64,000 nt of DNA from Fodinibacter sp963763015 (GCA_963763015.1 CAVXML010000010.1:1-64000); one strand, 5' to 3'. Shown: positions 1-8,591, counted from the stretch's first letter. Notes: a model not told the origin generated them from the letters alone. Numbers and translations: made by a program.

Positions 1-188
1 GCGGCGCTGAGACGCACCCTCCCGCTAGCCGACTGCTCGGCCTCCACACTGACTGGGGAAGCCCTGGAACGCTAGGTATATAGCGCCGACCACGGAGCCG
101 GAGAGGGTCGGGGACGTCGTTGGCCGCAGAACGCGCAACCCAGAACTGCGCTGCACCACAGGCGCTTGAGTGAAGAGTCGGCGTTCCA

Positions 189-611
189 TCATGAAGACAC
201 GTCGGAACGGTGCACAAGAGCGTCCACGAGGAGGCGCCAGTCTTTGTCGCTCACGCTTCCAGGACGCTGGACGTCCACCTCGACTGTCTCCTCACCCTCG
301 GACTGCACCAGCCACGTGTCGAGAACGTCGCGGACCCAACTCGCATAGTTGTCCTCGCCGCGGGCATCAACCTCGCGAATGCTGGCGCCCGAAACGACAA
401 ACTTGAAGCCGGCTCGCTCGTTGACCGCCATGATCAGACGTAGGGCCTCCACCTCCTCCGCAAGGTCCGGCACACCCCGGTCACGAGTTGTCGCAACGAA
501 TGGCTCACTTTCAAAGATGCGGTCGCCATAGTCGAACAACGTCTGCGGGTTCCAGTGTCGAGGTACAGGCGGCGAGGCAGAGCCCTCCATTGCTTCCAGT
601 CGGTCGTCCAC
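189..611 (-). CDS. Hypothetical protein, 140 aa
   Basis: I do not recognise this family. The reading frame starts with GTG at 611 and encodes an acidic, soluble-looking protein of ordinary composition, with the segment VRDVLDTWLV near the middle and SDKDWRLLVDALVHR near the C-terminus. No clear ribosome binding site precedes the GTG, and the frame stays open upstream without protein-like sequence, so this could be the 3' part of a decayed gene. Its plausible codon use separates it from the low-complexity frames on the opposite strand. Neighbouring sequence is pseudogene-rich. Confidence 0.4.
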   Translation of the reverse strand: MDDRLEAMEGSASPPVPRHWNPQTLFDYGDRIFESEPFVATTRDRGVPDLAEEVEALRLIMAVNERAGFKFVVSGASIREVDARGEDNYASWVRDVLDTWLVQSEGEETVEVDVQRPGSVSDKDWRLLVDALVHRSDVSS

Positions 612-917
612 GCTGCCAGCGTGGCAGAGTGCGCTGGCGGGCGGTGCACAGAGGCAGCCTCCACCGAGAGGCGAACTGTTTTCGCAGCAGCAGGGAGGCC
701 GCTTGTCCCGCCGGGGCGCGGGCGCTGGTTCGCGGCGAAGAGACGCTGGCCGGTTCGGCCAAGACTCACGGTGGGCAGTCGCATTGAACAGCAGGGTGTC
801 TCAGCTCGGGCGGACCTGGTTGTGACCACGCTGCCGGAGGTGCGCGCAGCTGGCAGCGAAGGCCTACCTCGTTTGCGCTCGTGGGCGAGAGTGCTTGACT
901 GTTTTGGGTGATCGCTG
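612..917. other. No gene recognised
   Basis: These 306 bases have open frames on both strands, but none reads like a natural protein. I see no RNA gene, repeat or strong hairpin. It may be further decayed coding sequence. Confidence 0.4.
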
Positions 918-1517
918 GTGGTAGGTCCAGGAGCGTGGGTTGACCTGTACTGGCTCCCGCTGGGCGCGGGGGGCCGCGTGGTGCGCTGGAACGGTCGGGC
1001 GTACGAGTGGCTGTCGGCCCGGCGTCACCATCGGCCTGCCGTCGGATCTTTACCACGCCGGCTCTGATGGTGAGCCTCGGGTGGCGTCACCTACGCGATC
1101 GAGATGGGGCCGGTCTGGAACGTCGCGGAGAGCGACCGCGGTGTCGTTTGTGAAGGGCCGGTTGGAGCAAGGTGGCTCGGCCGTTTCCGCCTCTTCCGCT
1201 ACGAGGTGCGGTGCTGGGCCGGAGGTGCCTTTCCGGACATCGACGAGGCGGTCGAGAAGCCCGGTGCGGATCACCGATGACCCGGACAGACGGTCGATCG
1301 GGCGCTGAGCATGCTGTCGAGTCGGCACCGCCGCTGACGTGGGGTCGTGACGAGCTGGGAGCCGGCGAAATGTGGAACTCGAACTCCGTGGTTGCGTGGG
1401 TGCTCGCGCCGCACCGGACACCATGTGGAGGGCATCGAACCGCCGGGCGATGGTCGAGCCCCTGGATGGGGCGCGGGACTGATGCTCGCCGAGCGTCAGT
1501 CCAACGACTCCCGATAG
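918..1517 (+). pseudogene. Frameshifted conserved actinobacterial hypothetical protein
   Basis: Joining reading frames gives a protein of about 200 residues that I recognise as a conserved actinobacterial family of unknown function. Its hallmarks are WVDLYWLPLGAGG near the N-terminus, GRFRLFRYEVRCW in the middle, WGRDELGAGEMWNSNS and a C-terminal GRAPGWGAG. These pieces lie in different frames: frame 3 from GTG 918 to about 1040, frame 1 around DLYHAGSDG at 1045, frame 3 again from about 1083 to 1270, then at least two further switches before the TAG at 1515-1517. Four or more indels make it non-functional as read. Sequencing error at a contig end is the alternative. Confidence 0.7.
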
Positions 1518-1681
1518 GCGACCCGTCCAACACGCAGTCCGAGACCTGTGGACGCGTCCGGTTCGGATGCGCTTGGGAGACAGGCTCCACGGGGCATCTG
1601 ACCCGAGCGGTGTAGACCGCGCGGTCCTGGACTAGGTGAATCGCATCTGCCGGAGGAGGGTGGAGGAGGAGGGGCTGACTG

Positions 1682-2808
1682 ATGACGAACGTCCTGCGCT
1701 GGATCATGGTCGTACTGCTCACCGGACACGGGCTCATCCACGTCCTCGGGGCCGCCAAGGGCTTGGGGTGGGCCGAGGTGGATCAGCTCCAGCAGCCCAT
1801 CGGCCGGGGGTGCAGGCGTCCTATGGCTTTTGGCTGGTCTGCTCGTCCTCGCCGCGGGCGCCCTCTTGGCTGCGGGTGCCCCGACCTGGTGGTGGGTTCT
1901 CGCCGTCACCGCAGCCGCATGCTCGCAAGTTGCCGTTGCGACGTCCTGGAGCCGGCAGCGCCATCAACATCGTGTTGATCCTCGGCGCGGCCTACATGTT
2001 CGCCTCGGTCGGACCCCTCAGCTACCACGCACAGTGGCGTAAGCAGGCAATGCGAGCTCTGGCCGACGTCGAACCAGGACGCTCGGACGTGACCGAGGCT
2101 GACCTGAACGCCCTGCCAGAACCGCTCGCCGCGTATGTCCGCAGGCTCCGGAGCGGTCGGCAGGCCGCGAGTGACGAGCCTGCACGCGGACATCCACGGA
2201 CGGATCCGCAGTGGCCCGGCAACGGCGTCATACGTCTGCACCGGCAAGCAGGTCAACACCTACGGTCCCCGCCCGCAACGAGCCTTCATCATCGACGCCA
2301 CCAGGTCAGGTCTGCCGGTCACCGTCCTGCACCAGTACCAGCACGCCACCGCGACCATGCGCGCCAAGGCCCTTCGTCGGCGACCGTCGTCGACGCATCC
2401 GGGCCGGAGATCGAAAGCGGGGAGACCGTGACCGTGTTCAACGACTTGGTCGTGCTCGCCCCCGGCGCCATCATCGACGCACCAGTGCGCTGGACGGCCA
2501 TCGACACCCAGCACGTTCGCGGTGCCTACACCGATGGAGACCAAATCGTGGCAGCCGTGTTGACCTTGAGCGCGAGCACGACCTCGTCAACTTGGTCTCT
2601 CGGGACCGGTACCGAGCCTCCCCCGACGGCAAGGCCTTCAACCAACGAGTTTTGGTCCACGCCCTTGGCGGCGTACCGGCTCACAGACGGTCGCCACCTT
2701 CCCACTGTCGGCGAAGGCCGTTGGAACGCACCGGAGCCCGAGGGCAGCTTCACCTATGTCGAGTTCCACATCGACGACATCCACTACAACATTCGCAGCG
2801 CGGGATGA
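1682..2808 (+). pseudogene. DUF6544-family protein, broken by about six frameshifts
   Basis: The start is clear: ATG 1682 follows a purine-rich GGAGGAGGAGGGG ribosome binding site. The protein begins with a membrane segment (residues MTNVLRWIMVVLLTGHGLIH) in frame 2, continues in frame 3 with further membrane-like sequence at about 1800-1955, and moves to frame 1 with INIVLILGAAYMF. It then uses frame 2 (VTSLHADIHGRIRSG), frame 1 (ESGETVTVFNDLVVLAPGA), frame 3 (HDLVNLVSRDRYRASPDGK) and finally frame 1 again (GSFTYVEFHIDDIHYNI). This is the order expected for the DUF6544 family, whose function is unknown. Six frame switches in 1.1 kb mean no full-length product. Confidence 0.75.
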
Positions 2809-2880
2809 CCTTCGGCCATGCCCGACCAGACGTTGGTATGGTGCTCGACTCAAATCACACGAGCCACCTTGCGGCGGTGT

Positions 2881-2911
2881 GACGCACTCTTCGCGTCTAA
2901 ATGAGTGCGTC
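2881..2911. repeat. Inverted repeat in the gap between the DUF6544 pseudogene and the luxR-type gene
   Basis: Nine-base perfect arms GACGCACTC (2881-2889) and GAGTGCGTC (2903-2911) flank a 13-base loop. It could end transcription from the left or bind a regulator of the gene at 3124. No T-run follows. I see no gene in the rest of 2809-3123. Confidence 0.4.
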
Positions 2912-3123
2912 CAGATGACGCGGGTCGGGACCTCCGGCCGTCCGCAACCAACCACCCAGGGCTCAAACGGTCGTGGCGAACTCCGCGTTCCGCGGAACCA
3001 CGTGTGGTCAGATGGTCTCGAGCGAGCTGATGGCACGATCAGTTTCCGGAACTAACCGCTGTCTCGCTGGCAACAAGTGCTTGTCGACGGCACATGAAGA
3101 CTGGCTCCTGAGGGGAGATGGTC

Positions 3124-5901
3124 ATGGCAGGCCCACTGCTCGAGACCAAGCTCCACGTCCCCAGGGGACGACGCGGTCTGGTAGCGCGTCCGAGACTGAG
3201 CGAGCGCCTGAGCCGCGGGGCGGAGTCGACGCTCACGCTCGTCTCAGCTCCGGCCGGGTTCGGTAAGACGACGTTGCTGGCCGAGTGGCTGGCAGGCGCG
3301 CCTGCCGAAGGACGGTCCGCGGCGTGGCTCTCGCTCGACCGGCGCGACAACGATCCCGCGTTGTTCTGGTCGTACCTTGTCGCCGCGCTGCAGGCAGCGT
3401 CGCCGGGGGTCGGTGCCGGTGCGCTCTTGCTCCTGCAGTCGTCTCAGACGCCGATCGAAGCGGTCCTCGCCACTCTGCTCAACGACCTCAGCGCCAGCTC
3501 GGACGACGTCGTGCTCGTGCTCGACGACTACCACGTCATCGACGCACGCGACGTAGAGGACGGGATGGCCTTCCTGCTGGAGCACCTCCCCCCACAGATG
3601 CACCTGGTGATCGCCAGCCGCGCAGACCCGACGCTGCCGCTGTCTCGTCTGCGAGGGCGCGGCGAGCTCGTTGAGATCCGCGCCGCCGATCTGCGCTTCA
3701 CGCCTGACGAGGCCGCGGCGTACCTAAACGAGGTGATGGGACTGGTGCTGACGGCGCAGGACGTCGCAGCGTTGGAGGGGCGCACGGAAGGGTGGATCGC
3801 CGCGCTCCAGCTGGCGGCGCTCTCGATGCAGGGCCGCGCCGACATCGCAGGCTTTATCGCGGGCTTTGCCGGGGATGACCGGTACATCATCGACTACCTG
3901 GTCGAAGAGGTCTTGCAGCGCCAGCCCGACAATGTCCGCAGCTTCCTGCTGAAGACCTCCATCCTCAGCCGATTGAGCGGCCCGCTCTGCGATGCCGTGA
4001 CCGGTCAGGACGGCGGCAAGCCCATGCTGGAGGCTCTCGATCGGGGGAACCTGTTCCTCGTCCAGCTCGACGACCGCCGCCAGTGGTATCGCTACCAGCA
4101 TCTCTTCGGAGACGTGCTGCGAGCGCATCTGCTGGACGAGCAGCCTGACCGCGTCCATGAGCTGCACCTGCGCGCGAGCGACTGGTACGAGCGGAACGGC
4201 GAACGATCCGAGGCGATCCGCCACGCGCTGGCCGCCGAGGATTTCGAGCGGGCGGCGGACCTGGTCGAGCTGGCGATTCCGGCCATGCGCAGGAGCCGGC
4301 AGGAGTCCACAGTGCGTGGCTGGCTCGAGGCGCTTCCCGGCGAGGTGGTCCAGGTCAGGCCCGTGCTGATTGTCGGGAATGCCGGAGCGTTGCTGCTGGG
4401 CGGCGAGCTCGAAGGCGTGGAGGCGCGGCTGGAGGACGCCGAGCGGTGGTTGGACACGACGACCGGTACCCATGTGGGACCGGAAGCCTCGCCGGCGGGG
4501 ATGGTCGTCGTCGACGACGAGGAGTTTCGCGCCGTCCCGGGGACGATCGAGCTGTATCGCGCTGCTCTGGCCCTGGCCCGGGGCGACGTGCCCGGCACCG
4601 ATGGGCATGCCCGGCGGGCGCTCGAGCTTTCGCCTGAGGAAGACCACCTCCGGCGCGCATCGGCATCGGGGCTGTTGGGGCTGGCGTACTGGACGAGCGG
4701 AGACCTGGATCAAGCGCACCGGGCGTATGCCGACTGCATGGCGGGGCTGCGGCGGGTCGGGCACGTCGCCGACACCTTTGGGTGCGCGATCGCGCTGGCG
4801 GATATACGGCGTAGGCAAGGCCGGCTCGGCGACGCGATGCACACCTACGAGCAGGCCTTGCAGCTCGCATCCGAGCAGGGCGGGTCGGTGTTGCGGGGGA
4901 CGGCGGACATGTATGTCGGGATCAGCGAGATCCACCGCGAGCGGAACGACCTGCCTACCGCCACGAAGTACTTGCTGCGCAGCCAGGAGCTCGGCGAGCA
5001 CCTCGGGTTGCTGCAGAACCCATACCGCTGGCGGGTCGCGATGGCTCGGGTACGCGAGGCTGAGGGGGATCTGGGCGCCGCACTCGACCTGCTCAATGAG
5101 GCGGAGCGCCTGTATGTCAGTGACTTCTTCCCCAACGTCCGGCCGGTCCCGGCATGGAGGGCACGGGTCTGGGTCGAGCAGGGGGCGTTGGGTGACGCGA
5201 TCGGCTGGGCGCGTGAGCAGGGTCTTTCCGCCACGGACGACCTCAGCTACCTGCGCGAGTTCGAGCACATCACCCTGGTCCGGGTGCTCTTGGCCCAGCC
5301 CAGGGCAGAGCGTGCCGAGGGCTCCATCGACGAGGCGACCCAGCTCTTGGATCGGCTCCTGCAAGCAGCAGAAGAGGGGGGAAGGACGGGGAGCGTCATC
5401 GAGATCCTGGTGCTGCAGGCGCTGGCCCACCAGACACAGGGCGACCTTCCTGCTGCACTCGGATCGCTGGAACGTGCCCTGACGCTGGCTGAGCCGGAGG
5501 GCTACGTCCGAGTGTTCGCGGATGAGGGCGCACCCATGGCCATACTGCTGAGAGCTGCCGCACGGGTAGCACCTGGCGAACAACAGGGGATCGCCCGGGA
5601 CGATGTGCGTCGGCTCCTGGCGGCCGTTGACAAGACTGAGGACAGCCCTCCCGTCAATCAGGGCTTGCCCGCGGACCGACAGGGTTTGGTTGAGCCACTG
5701 AGCAAACGCGAGCTGGAAGTGCTTCGGCTGCTCGGGACCGACCTGGACGGCCCGGACATCGCCCGCGAGCTCGTGGTGTCCCTGAACACCGTGCGGACCC
5801 ACACCAAGAACATCTACGCCAAGCTCGGCGTGAACAACCGTCGGGCAGCGGTGCGCCGGGCCGAGCAGCTTGACCTGTTGTCCCGGACCCGCGACCGCTG
5901 A
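3124..5901 (+). CDS. LuxR-family transcriptional regulator of the large ATP-binding (MalT/LAL) type
   Basis: This is a cytoplasmic regulator of about 925 residues that would bind ATP and then activate transcription. A Walker A motif APAGFGKTT lies at about residues 42-50, and a Walker B-like VVLVLDDYH at about 130. The middle is helical, TPR-like repeat sequence, and the last 65 residues are a LuxR helix-turn-helix (LSKRELEVLRLLGTDLDGPDIARE in outline). AGGGGAG at 3111-3117 sits six bases from ATG 3124 but touches the upstream ATG 3118, so I prefer 3124. The effector is unknown. Likely targets are the two genes that follow. The family match is certain; the target is inferred. Confidence 0.9.
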   Translation: MAGPLLETKLHVPRGRRGLVARPRLSERLSRGAESTLTLVSAPAGFGKTTLLAEWLAGAPAEGRSAAWLSLDRRDNDPALFWSYLVAALQAASPGVGAGALLLLQSSQTPIEAVLATLLNDLSASSDDVVLVLDDYHVIDARDVEDGMAFLLEHLPPQMHLVIASRADPTLPLSRLRGRGELVEIRAADLRFTPDEAAAYLNEVMGLVLTAQDVAALEGRTEGWIAALQLAALSMQGRADIAGFIAGFAGDDRYIIDYLVEEVLQRQPDNVRSFLLKTSILSRLSGPLCDAVTGQDGGKPMLEALDRGNLFLVQLDDRRQWYRYQHLFGDVLRAHLLDEQPDRVHELHLRASDWYERNGERSEAIRHALAAEDFERAADLVELAIPAMRRSRQESTVRGWLEALPGEVVQVRPVLIVGNAGALLLGGELEGVEARLEDAERWLDTTTGTHVGPEASPAGMVVVDDEEFRAVPGTIELYRAALALARGDVPGTDGHARRALELSPEEDHLRRASASGLLGLAYWTSGDLDQAHRAYADCMAGLRRVGHVADTFGCAIALADIRRRQGRLGDAMHTYEQALQLASEQGGSVLRGTADMYVGISEIHRERNDLPTATKYLLRSQELGEHLGLLQNPYRWRVAMARVREAEGDLGAALDLLNEAERLYVSDFFPNVRPVPAWRARVWVEQGALGDAIGWAREQGLSATDDLSYLREFEHITLVRVLLAQPRAERAEGSIDEATQLLDRLLQAAEEGGRTGSVIEILVLQALAHQTQGDLPAALGSLERALTLAEPEGYVRVFADEGAPMAILLRAAARVAPGEQQGIARDDVRRLLAAVDKTEDSPPVNQGLPADRQGLVEPLSKRELEVLRLLGTDLDGPDIARELVVSLNTVRTHTKNIYAKLGVNNRRAAVRRAEQLDLLSRTRDR

Positions 5902-5917
5902 ACCCGGCGCCGGCCAG

Positions 5918-5947
5918 ATCACCACATAGACCACCACACGTGGTGAT
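5918..5947. promoter_or_regulatory. Inverted and direct CACCACA repeats ahead of the small downstream gene
   Basis: ATCACCAC (5918-5925) and GTGGTGAT (5940-5947) are perfect eight-base inverted arms. CACCACA also occurs at 5932-5938, and TCACCACA recurs at 5954-5961. The cluster lies just after the LuxR-type gene and before ATG 5982. It could be that regulator's operator or a weak terminator. Confidence 0.35.
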
Positions 5948-5981
5948 GCCTGCTCACCACATCCGTTCCTACCTTTCGAGC

Positions 5982-6227
5982 ATGCGAACGAACGGACCGT
6001 ACGAAATCCGCCTCAAGGGGCACCTGGATTCCCGATGGGCCGGATGGTTCGACGGACTGACCATCACCAACGAGAACGACGGCACCACCCTCATCCAAGG
6101 CTCGGTGGTCGACCAGGCCGCGCTGTATGGCTTGCTCCAGAAGATCCGCGACATGGGCCTGCCGCTGGTCTCGGTCACTCAGGTCGAGCCCGACCAGCCC
6201 GATGTACCCACCGCCGATCCTCGATAG
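5982..6227 (+). CDS. Conserved small protein of unknown function, 81 aa
   Basis: The product begins MRTNGPYEIRLKGHLDSRW and contains GLTITNENDGTTLIQG, VVDQAALYGLLQKIRDMGLP and an acidic tail. I recognise it as a small conserved protein often seen near MalT-like regulators and DUF4386 genes, but no biochemical role is known to me. The mix of strand-like and helical segments fits a compact cytoplasmic fold. An in-frame GTG at 5940 and an ATG at 5946 would lengthen it into the repeat-rich upstream region. I prefer ATG 5982 because family similarity begins there, although no strong ribosome binding site precedes it. It lies 45 bases before the DUF4386 gene, so the two are probably cotranscribed. 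Confidence 0.65.
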   Translation: MRTNGPYEIRLKGHLDSRWAGWFDGLTITNENDGTTLIQGSVVDQAALYGLLQKIRDMGLPLVSVTQVEPDQPDVPTADPR

Positions 6228-6272
6228 CTCATCAACCCACTAAAGATCAATCGCGAAAAGGGAGAGACCGAC

Positions 6273-7040
6273 ATGGCCACCACCGTCCAGACCGCAGCAA
6301 CGACACGAGTCCCGAAGGACCCAACGCGAAAGACCTCGCTCGTCGCGGGCATCTTCTACCTGATTACCTTCGTCTCGATTCCCACACTCGCCCTCTACAG
6401 CTCGGTAACGGGCAAGGACTTCATCATCAGCTCCGGCGCCGACACCCCCGCCCTCTGGGGCTGCTTCCTCGAGGTCATCGTCGCCCTCGCCGGCATCGGC
6501 ACCGCCGTCACGCTGTATCCGGTGGTCAGGCGGCAGAACGAGGGCATGGCGCTCGGCTTCGTCGCCGCTCGCACCCTTGAAGCCGCCATGCTCTTCACCG
6601 GTGTCGCGAGCCTCCTCTCGCTCGTGACCCTGCACCAGGACCTGGGCACAGCGGCCGGAGCCGACGCAGCCTCGCTGGCCGCCATCGGCGCGTCGCACGT
6701 CGCGACCTACCACTGGGCGTTCACGCTCGGAGGGAGCCTCATGCCGGGCATCAACGCCATCCTGCTGGGCACCTTGCTGTACCGATCCGGCCTCGTGCCA
6801 CGCGTCCTTCCCATGATCGGACTCATCGGAGCCCCACTGCACCTCACCGCCGTTGTGCTCACGATGTTCGGCGTCGTCGACCGGGTCGGCACGGTGACGG
6901 GGATCGCCGTCATCCCGATCGCCTTGTGGGAGCTCTCGCTGGGCGTCTACCTGGTCGTCAAGGGCTTCAAGTCCTGCCCCATCACAGATGCCATCCGCGA
7001 AGAGGCAACCCCGCCCGCCTACCGCGAGGTCGCCGTCTGA
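6273..7040 (+). CDS. DUF4386 domain-containing membrane protein
   Basis: The 255-residue product has about six hydrophobic segments, beginning with SLVAGIFYLITFVSIPTLALY, and the DUF4386 pattern of a long loop followed by ALWGCFLEVIVALAGIGTAV, then SLMPGINAILLGTLLYRSGLVPR. It should sit in the cytoplasmic membrane, but the family has no established activity. AAGGGAG at 6258-6264 gives good spacing to ATG 6273. It follows the small 81-residue gene and ends just before a strong hairpin at 7052-7080, so the two genes probably form the unit controlled by the upstream LuxR-type regulator. The domain assignment is firm; the regulation is inferred. Confidence 0.9.
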   Translation: MATTVQTAATTRVPKDPTRKTSLVAGIFYLITFVSIPTLALYSSVTGKDFIISSGADTPALWGCFLEVIVALAGIGTAVTLYPVVRRQNEGMALGFVAARTLEAAMLFTGVASLLSLVTLHQDLGTAAGADAASLAAIGASHVATYHWAFTLGGSLMPGINAILLGTLLYRSGLVPRVLPMIGLIGAPLHLTAVVLTMFGVVDRVGTVTGIAVIPIALWELSLGVYLVVKGFKSCPITDAIREEATPPAYREVAV

Positions 7041-7051
7041 GCGTCGAGAAC

Positions 7052-7080
7052 GCGGCCGGGCCCACGAGGGGCCCGGCCGC
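7052..7080. terminator. Strong hairpin terminator between convergent genes
   Basis: Perfect 12-base arms GCGGCCGGGCCC and GGGCCCGGCCGC enclose a five-base loop. It lies 12 bases after the DUF4386 stop and just downstream of the convergent MFS remnant, so it could serve both strands. There is no T-run, as is usual in high-GC actinobacteria. Confidence 0.8.
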
Positions 7081-7097
7081 TTCGTCGACGTGGGTGC

Positions 7098-7380
7098 TCA
7101 ACGAACACCCTTCACGGGCAGGATGGCGAATGCTCCGATGATGGCGCAGACCCCGGCGACTGCGTAAAGCACGCCGTAGCTGCCGCTGCTGATCGCCAGG
7201 ATGGCCGGCGCGATCGCGGGCGCGATGGAGAACGGAAGCGCGCCCGCGATGTTGAACAGGCCGAGATCCTTGGCAGCGTTGTCCTTGTCCGGCAGCACGT
7301 CGACAACCAGCGCGAGGTCGACGGCCGCATACACGCCGAAGCCGAGTCCGCCGATGGCCATCCCGACCAGGAAACCGTTC
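7098..7380 (-). pseudogene. C-terminal remnant of an MFS transporter
   Basis: Reading leftward from about 7380, the frame encodes the last three membrane helices of a major facilitator protein: NGFLVGMAIGGLGFGVYAA, VDVLPDKDNAAKDLGLFNIAG, then helices ending LPVKGVR at the stop at 7098. The motif between the first two helices fits sugar or oligosaccharide-type MFS carriers. Upstream of 7380 the frame turns into nonsense because the opposite strand there encodes a recombinase fragment. The 5' two thirds of the gene were therefore lost at a junction near 7376-7380. No start codon or promoter belongs to it. Confidence 0.75.
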
Positions 7381-7755
7381 GACGACCATCTGGTTTCCAC
7401 CCTCAAGACCTGGCGCACCCAGCAGGTCGCAGAGCGGCTGGGGCTGGGGGAGTCGTTCGTTGATCGTGAGGCCCTCGTCTTCACCTGGCAGGACGGTCGA
7501 CCGCTCCCACCGGACTACGTCACGAGCGCCTTCGGGCGGCTGACCACAGGCCTCGAGGTGCCTCGGATCACGTTCCACCAGCTCCGCCACACCCATGCGA
7601 CCCTCCTGCTGCGCGAGGGCGTCCCCGTGCACGTCGTCGCCAAGCGGCTCGGTCACAAGGACCCCAGCGTCACGCTCTCCGTCTACGCCGACGCCATCCC
7701 GGACGACGACAGCCGCGCCGTCGAGACCTTCACCAGGGCCGTCTGGGACCCGTGA
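7378..7755 (+). pseudogene. Truncated tyrosine recombinase (integrase), catalytic C-terminus only
   Basis: About 125 residues match the end of phage-type integrases. They include DDHLVSTLKTWRTQQVAERL, the box II motif HQLRHTHATLLL with the catalytic Arg and His, the LGH motif in VVAKRLGHKDPS, and the tyrosine region VTLSVYADAIPDDD. The N-terminal arm-binding and core-binding domains and the first catalytic arginine are missing: the sequence starts abruptly at the junction with the MFS remnant. It stops 88 bases from the 3' end of the tRNA(CAU) gene, the expected place for an element's integrase. It is probably inactive. Confidence 0.8.
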
Positions 7756-7842
7756 GCCGGAGTGGCGTTAGCAAATCGTTAGCAGAGGCTGCGCGTTGGC
7801 GTCATCGTTGAAGGGGCAACAGGACGCTGACCTGCATAAACG

Positions 7843-7919
7843 TGGTGGGGCGTGTCGGGCTTGAACCGACGACCGACGGATTATGAGTCCGCTGCTCTGA
7901 CCGACTGAGCTAACGCCCC
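7843..7919 (-). tRNA. tRNA with CAU anticodon (elongator Met, or Ile2)
   Basis: On the minus strand GGGGCGT (7919-7913) pairs with ACGCCCC, the D-arm reads TAGCTCAG, the anticodon loop ACTCATAAT carries CAT, and the T-arm is GTCGGTTCAAGCCCGAC. The discriminator is A and CCA is encoded (7843-7845). CAU tRNAs are Met-tRNA or, when lysidine-modified, Ile-tRNA. I cannot decide between them by eye. Its 3' end faces the integrase remnant, so it probably served as an attachment site. Confidence 0.92.
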
Positions 7920-8083
7920 GGCGCCCGGACGGCATCCGAGCCGTCGATGCGGGCGCCGCGAGCCTACCCCTGTGGCCGGCGCGTGCGTCTCACCCACAGG
8001 TGGCGGCAAGGCCTGCGCCAGCACTGGCACAGGGGGTCGTCCGACGGTGGTGTCTCCCGCAAGGTCCACACCAGGAGGCACCA

Positions 8084-8578
8084 ATGAACACCAAGCAGAA
8101 GACTGTCGCCGTCGCAAGCGCCGGGATCGCGGCAGCAGCGGCTCTCGGCCTGACGGGCGCGACGCTGGCCGGCGCGACGGAGGTCGGCGGGGCATCCGCC
8201 GTCGTGGGGTCCGGCAACGCCGGCGACGGGGAGACGGCGCGCCCTGGCCCCGGTCACGGCGGCATGCGGGATGCCGGTGGCACGCTCACCGCGGACGCCG
8301 CCTCCAAGGCCATCGCCGCGGCCGAGGGAGAGGTCGAGGGCGGCACGGTGAGCGGCGTGCGTGCGCTGTCGACCGGGGCCTACGTGGTCCACGTTCACAA
8401 GAGTGACGGCACGCACGTCCACGTGCTCGTCGACGCGAAGTTCGCGGTGACCTCTGTCGAGGAGGGCGGCATGGGACGAGGTGGTCGCGGGATGCCCGCC
8501 CCGGAGGGTGACGACTCCACCGGCTCGACCGACCCGAGCGACGGCAACGGGAGCACCACCTCTGCACCGACGACCTGA
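8084..8578 (+). CDS. Secreted protein with a PepSY-like core
   Basis: An AGGAGG ribosome binding site at 8073-8078 fixes ATG 8084. The N-terminus is a signal peptide: KQK, then a run of alanine and glycine to about residue 35. The mature part has the pattern DAASKAIAAAEGEVEGGTV, then GAYVVHVHKSDGTHVHVLVD, typical of PepSY-type domains found in secreted protease-inhibitor or sensor modules. The C-terminus is a low-complexity Ser/Thr/Gly/Asp tail, perhaps wall-spanning. The gene is monocistronic and followed by a hairpin at 8592-8618. It is the first intact gene after the island. The family is moderately certain and the role unknown. Confidence 0.75.
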   Translation: MNTKQKTVAVASAGIAAAAALGLTGATLAGATEVGGASAVVGSGNAGDGETARPGPGHGGMRDAGGTLTADAASKAIAAAEGEVEGGTVSGVRALSTGAYVVHVHKSDGTHVHVLVDAKFAVTSVEEGGMGRGGRGMPAPEGDDSTGSTDPSDGNGSTTSAPTT

Positions 8579-8591
8579 GCCCGTCCTGGAC

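Larger units (their letters stand above)
1..7842. mobile_element. Probable decayed genomic island next to tRNA(CAU); left end outside the window
   Basis: This segment ends at the 3' end of a tRNA(CAU) gene, the classic landing site of tyrosine-recombinase elements. The C-terminal catalytic part of such a recombinase lies right beside the tRNA. The rest holds broken genes, a transporter tail and a three-gene block around a LuxR/MalT-like regulator. The octamer GGATGCCG, common in the following 28 kb, was not seen here. I did not find a second copy of the tRNA 3' end within the window, so the other boundary is unknown. That the segment is one island is an inference. Confidence 0.5.

Noticed and set aside
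1087..1758. 223-residue minus-strand frame over the first pseudogene
   Set aside because: It is Arg/Pro/Ser-rich with no motif, while the plus strand in the same place gives recognisable, though frameshifted, protein sequence.
3724..5937. Long open frame on the minus strand opposite the LuxR-type gene
   Set aside because: It is the codon-bias shadow of a clearly real regulator. It has no family motif, and Pro, Gln and His are over-represented as expected for an antisense frame.
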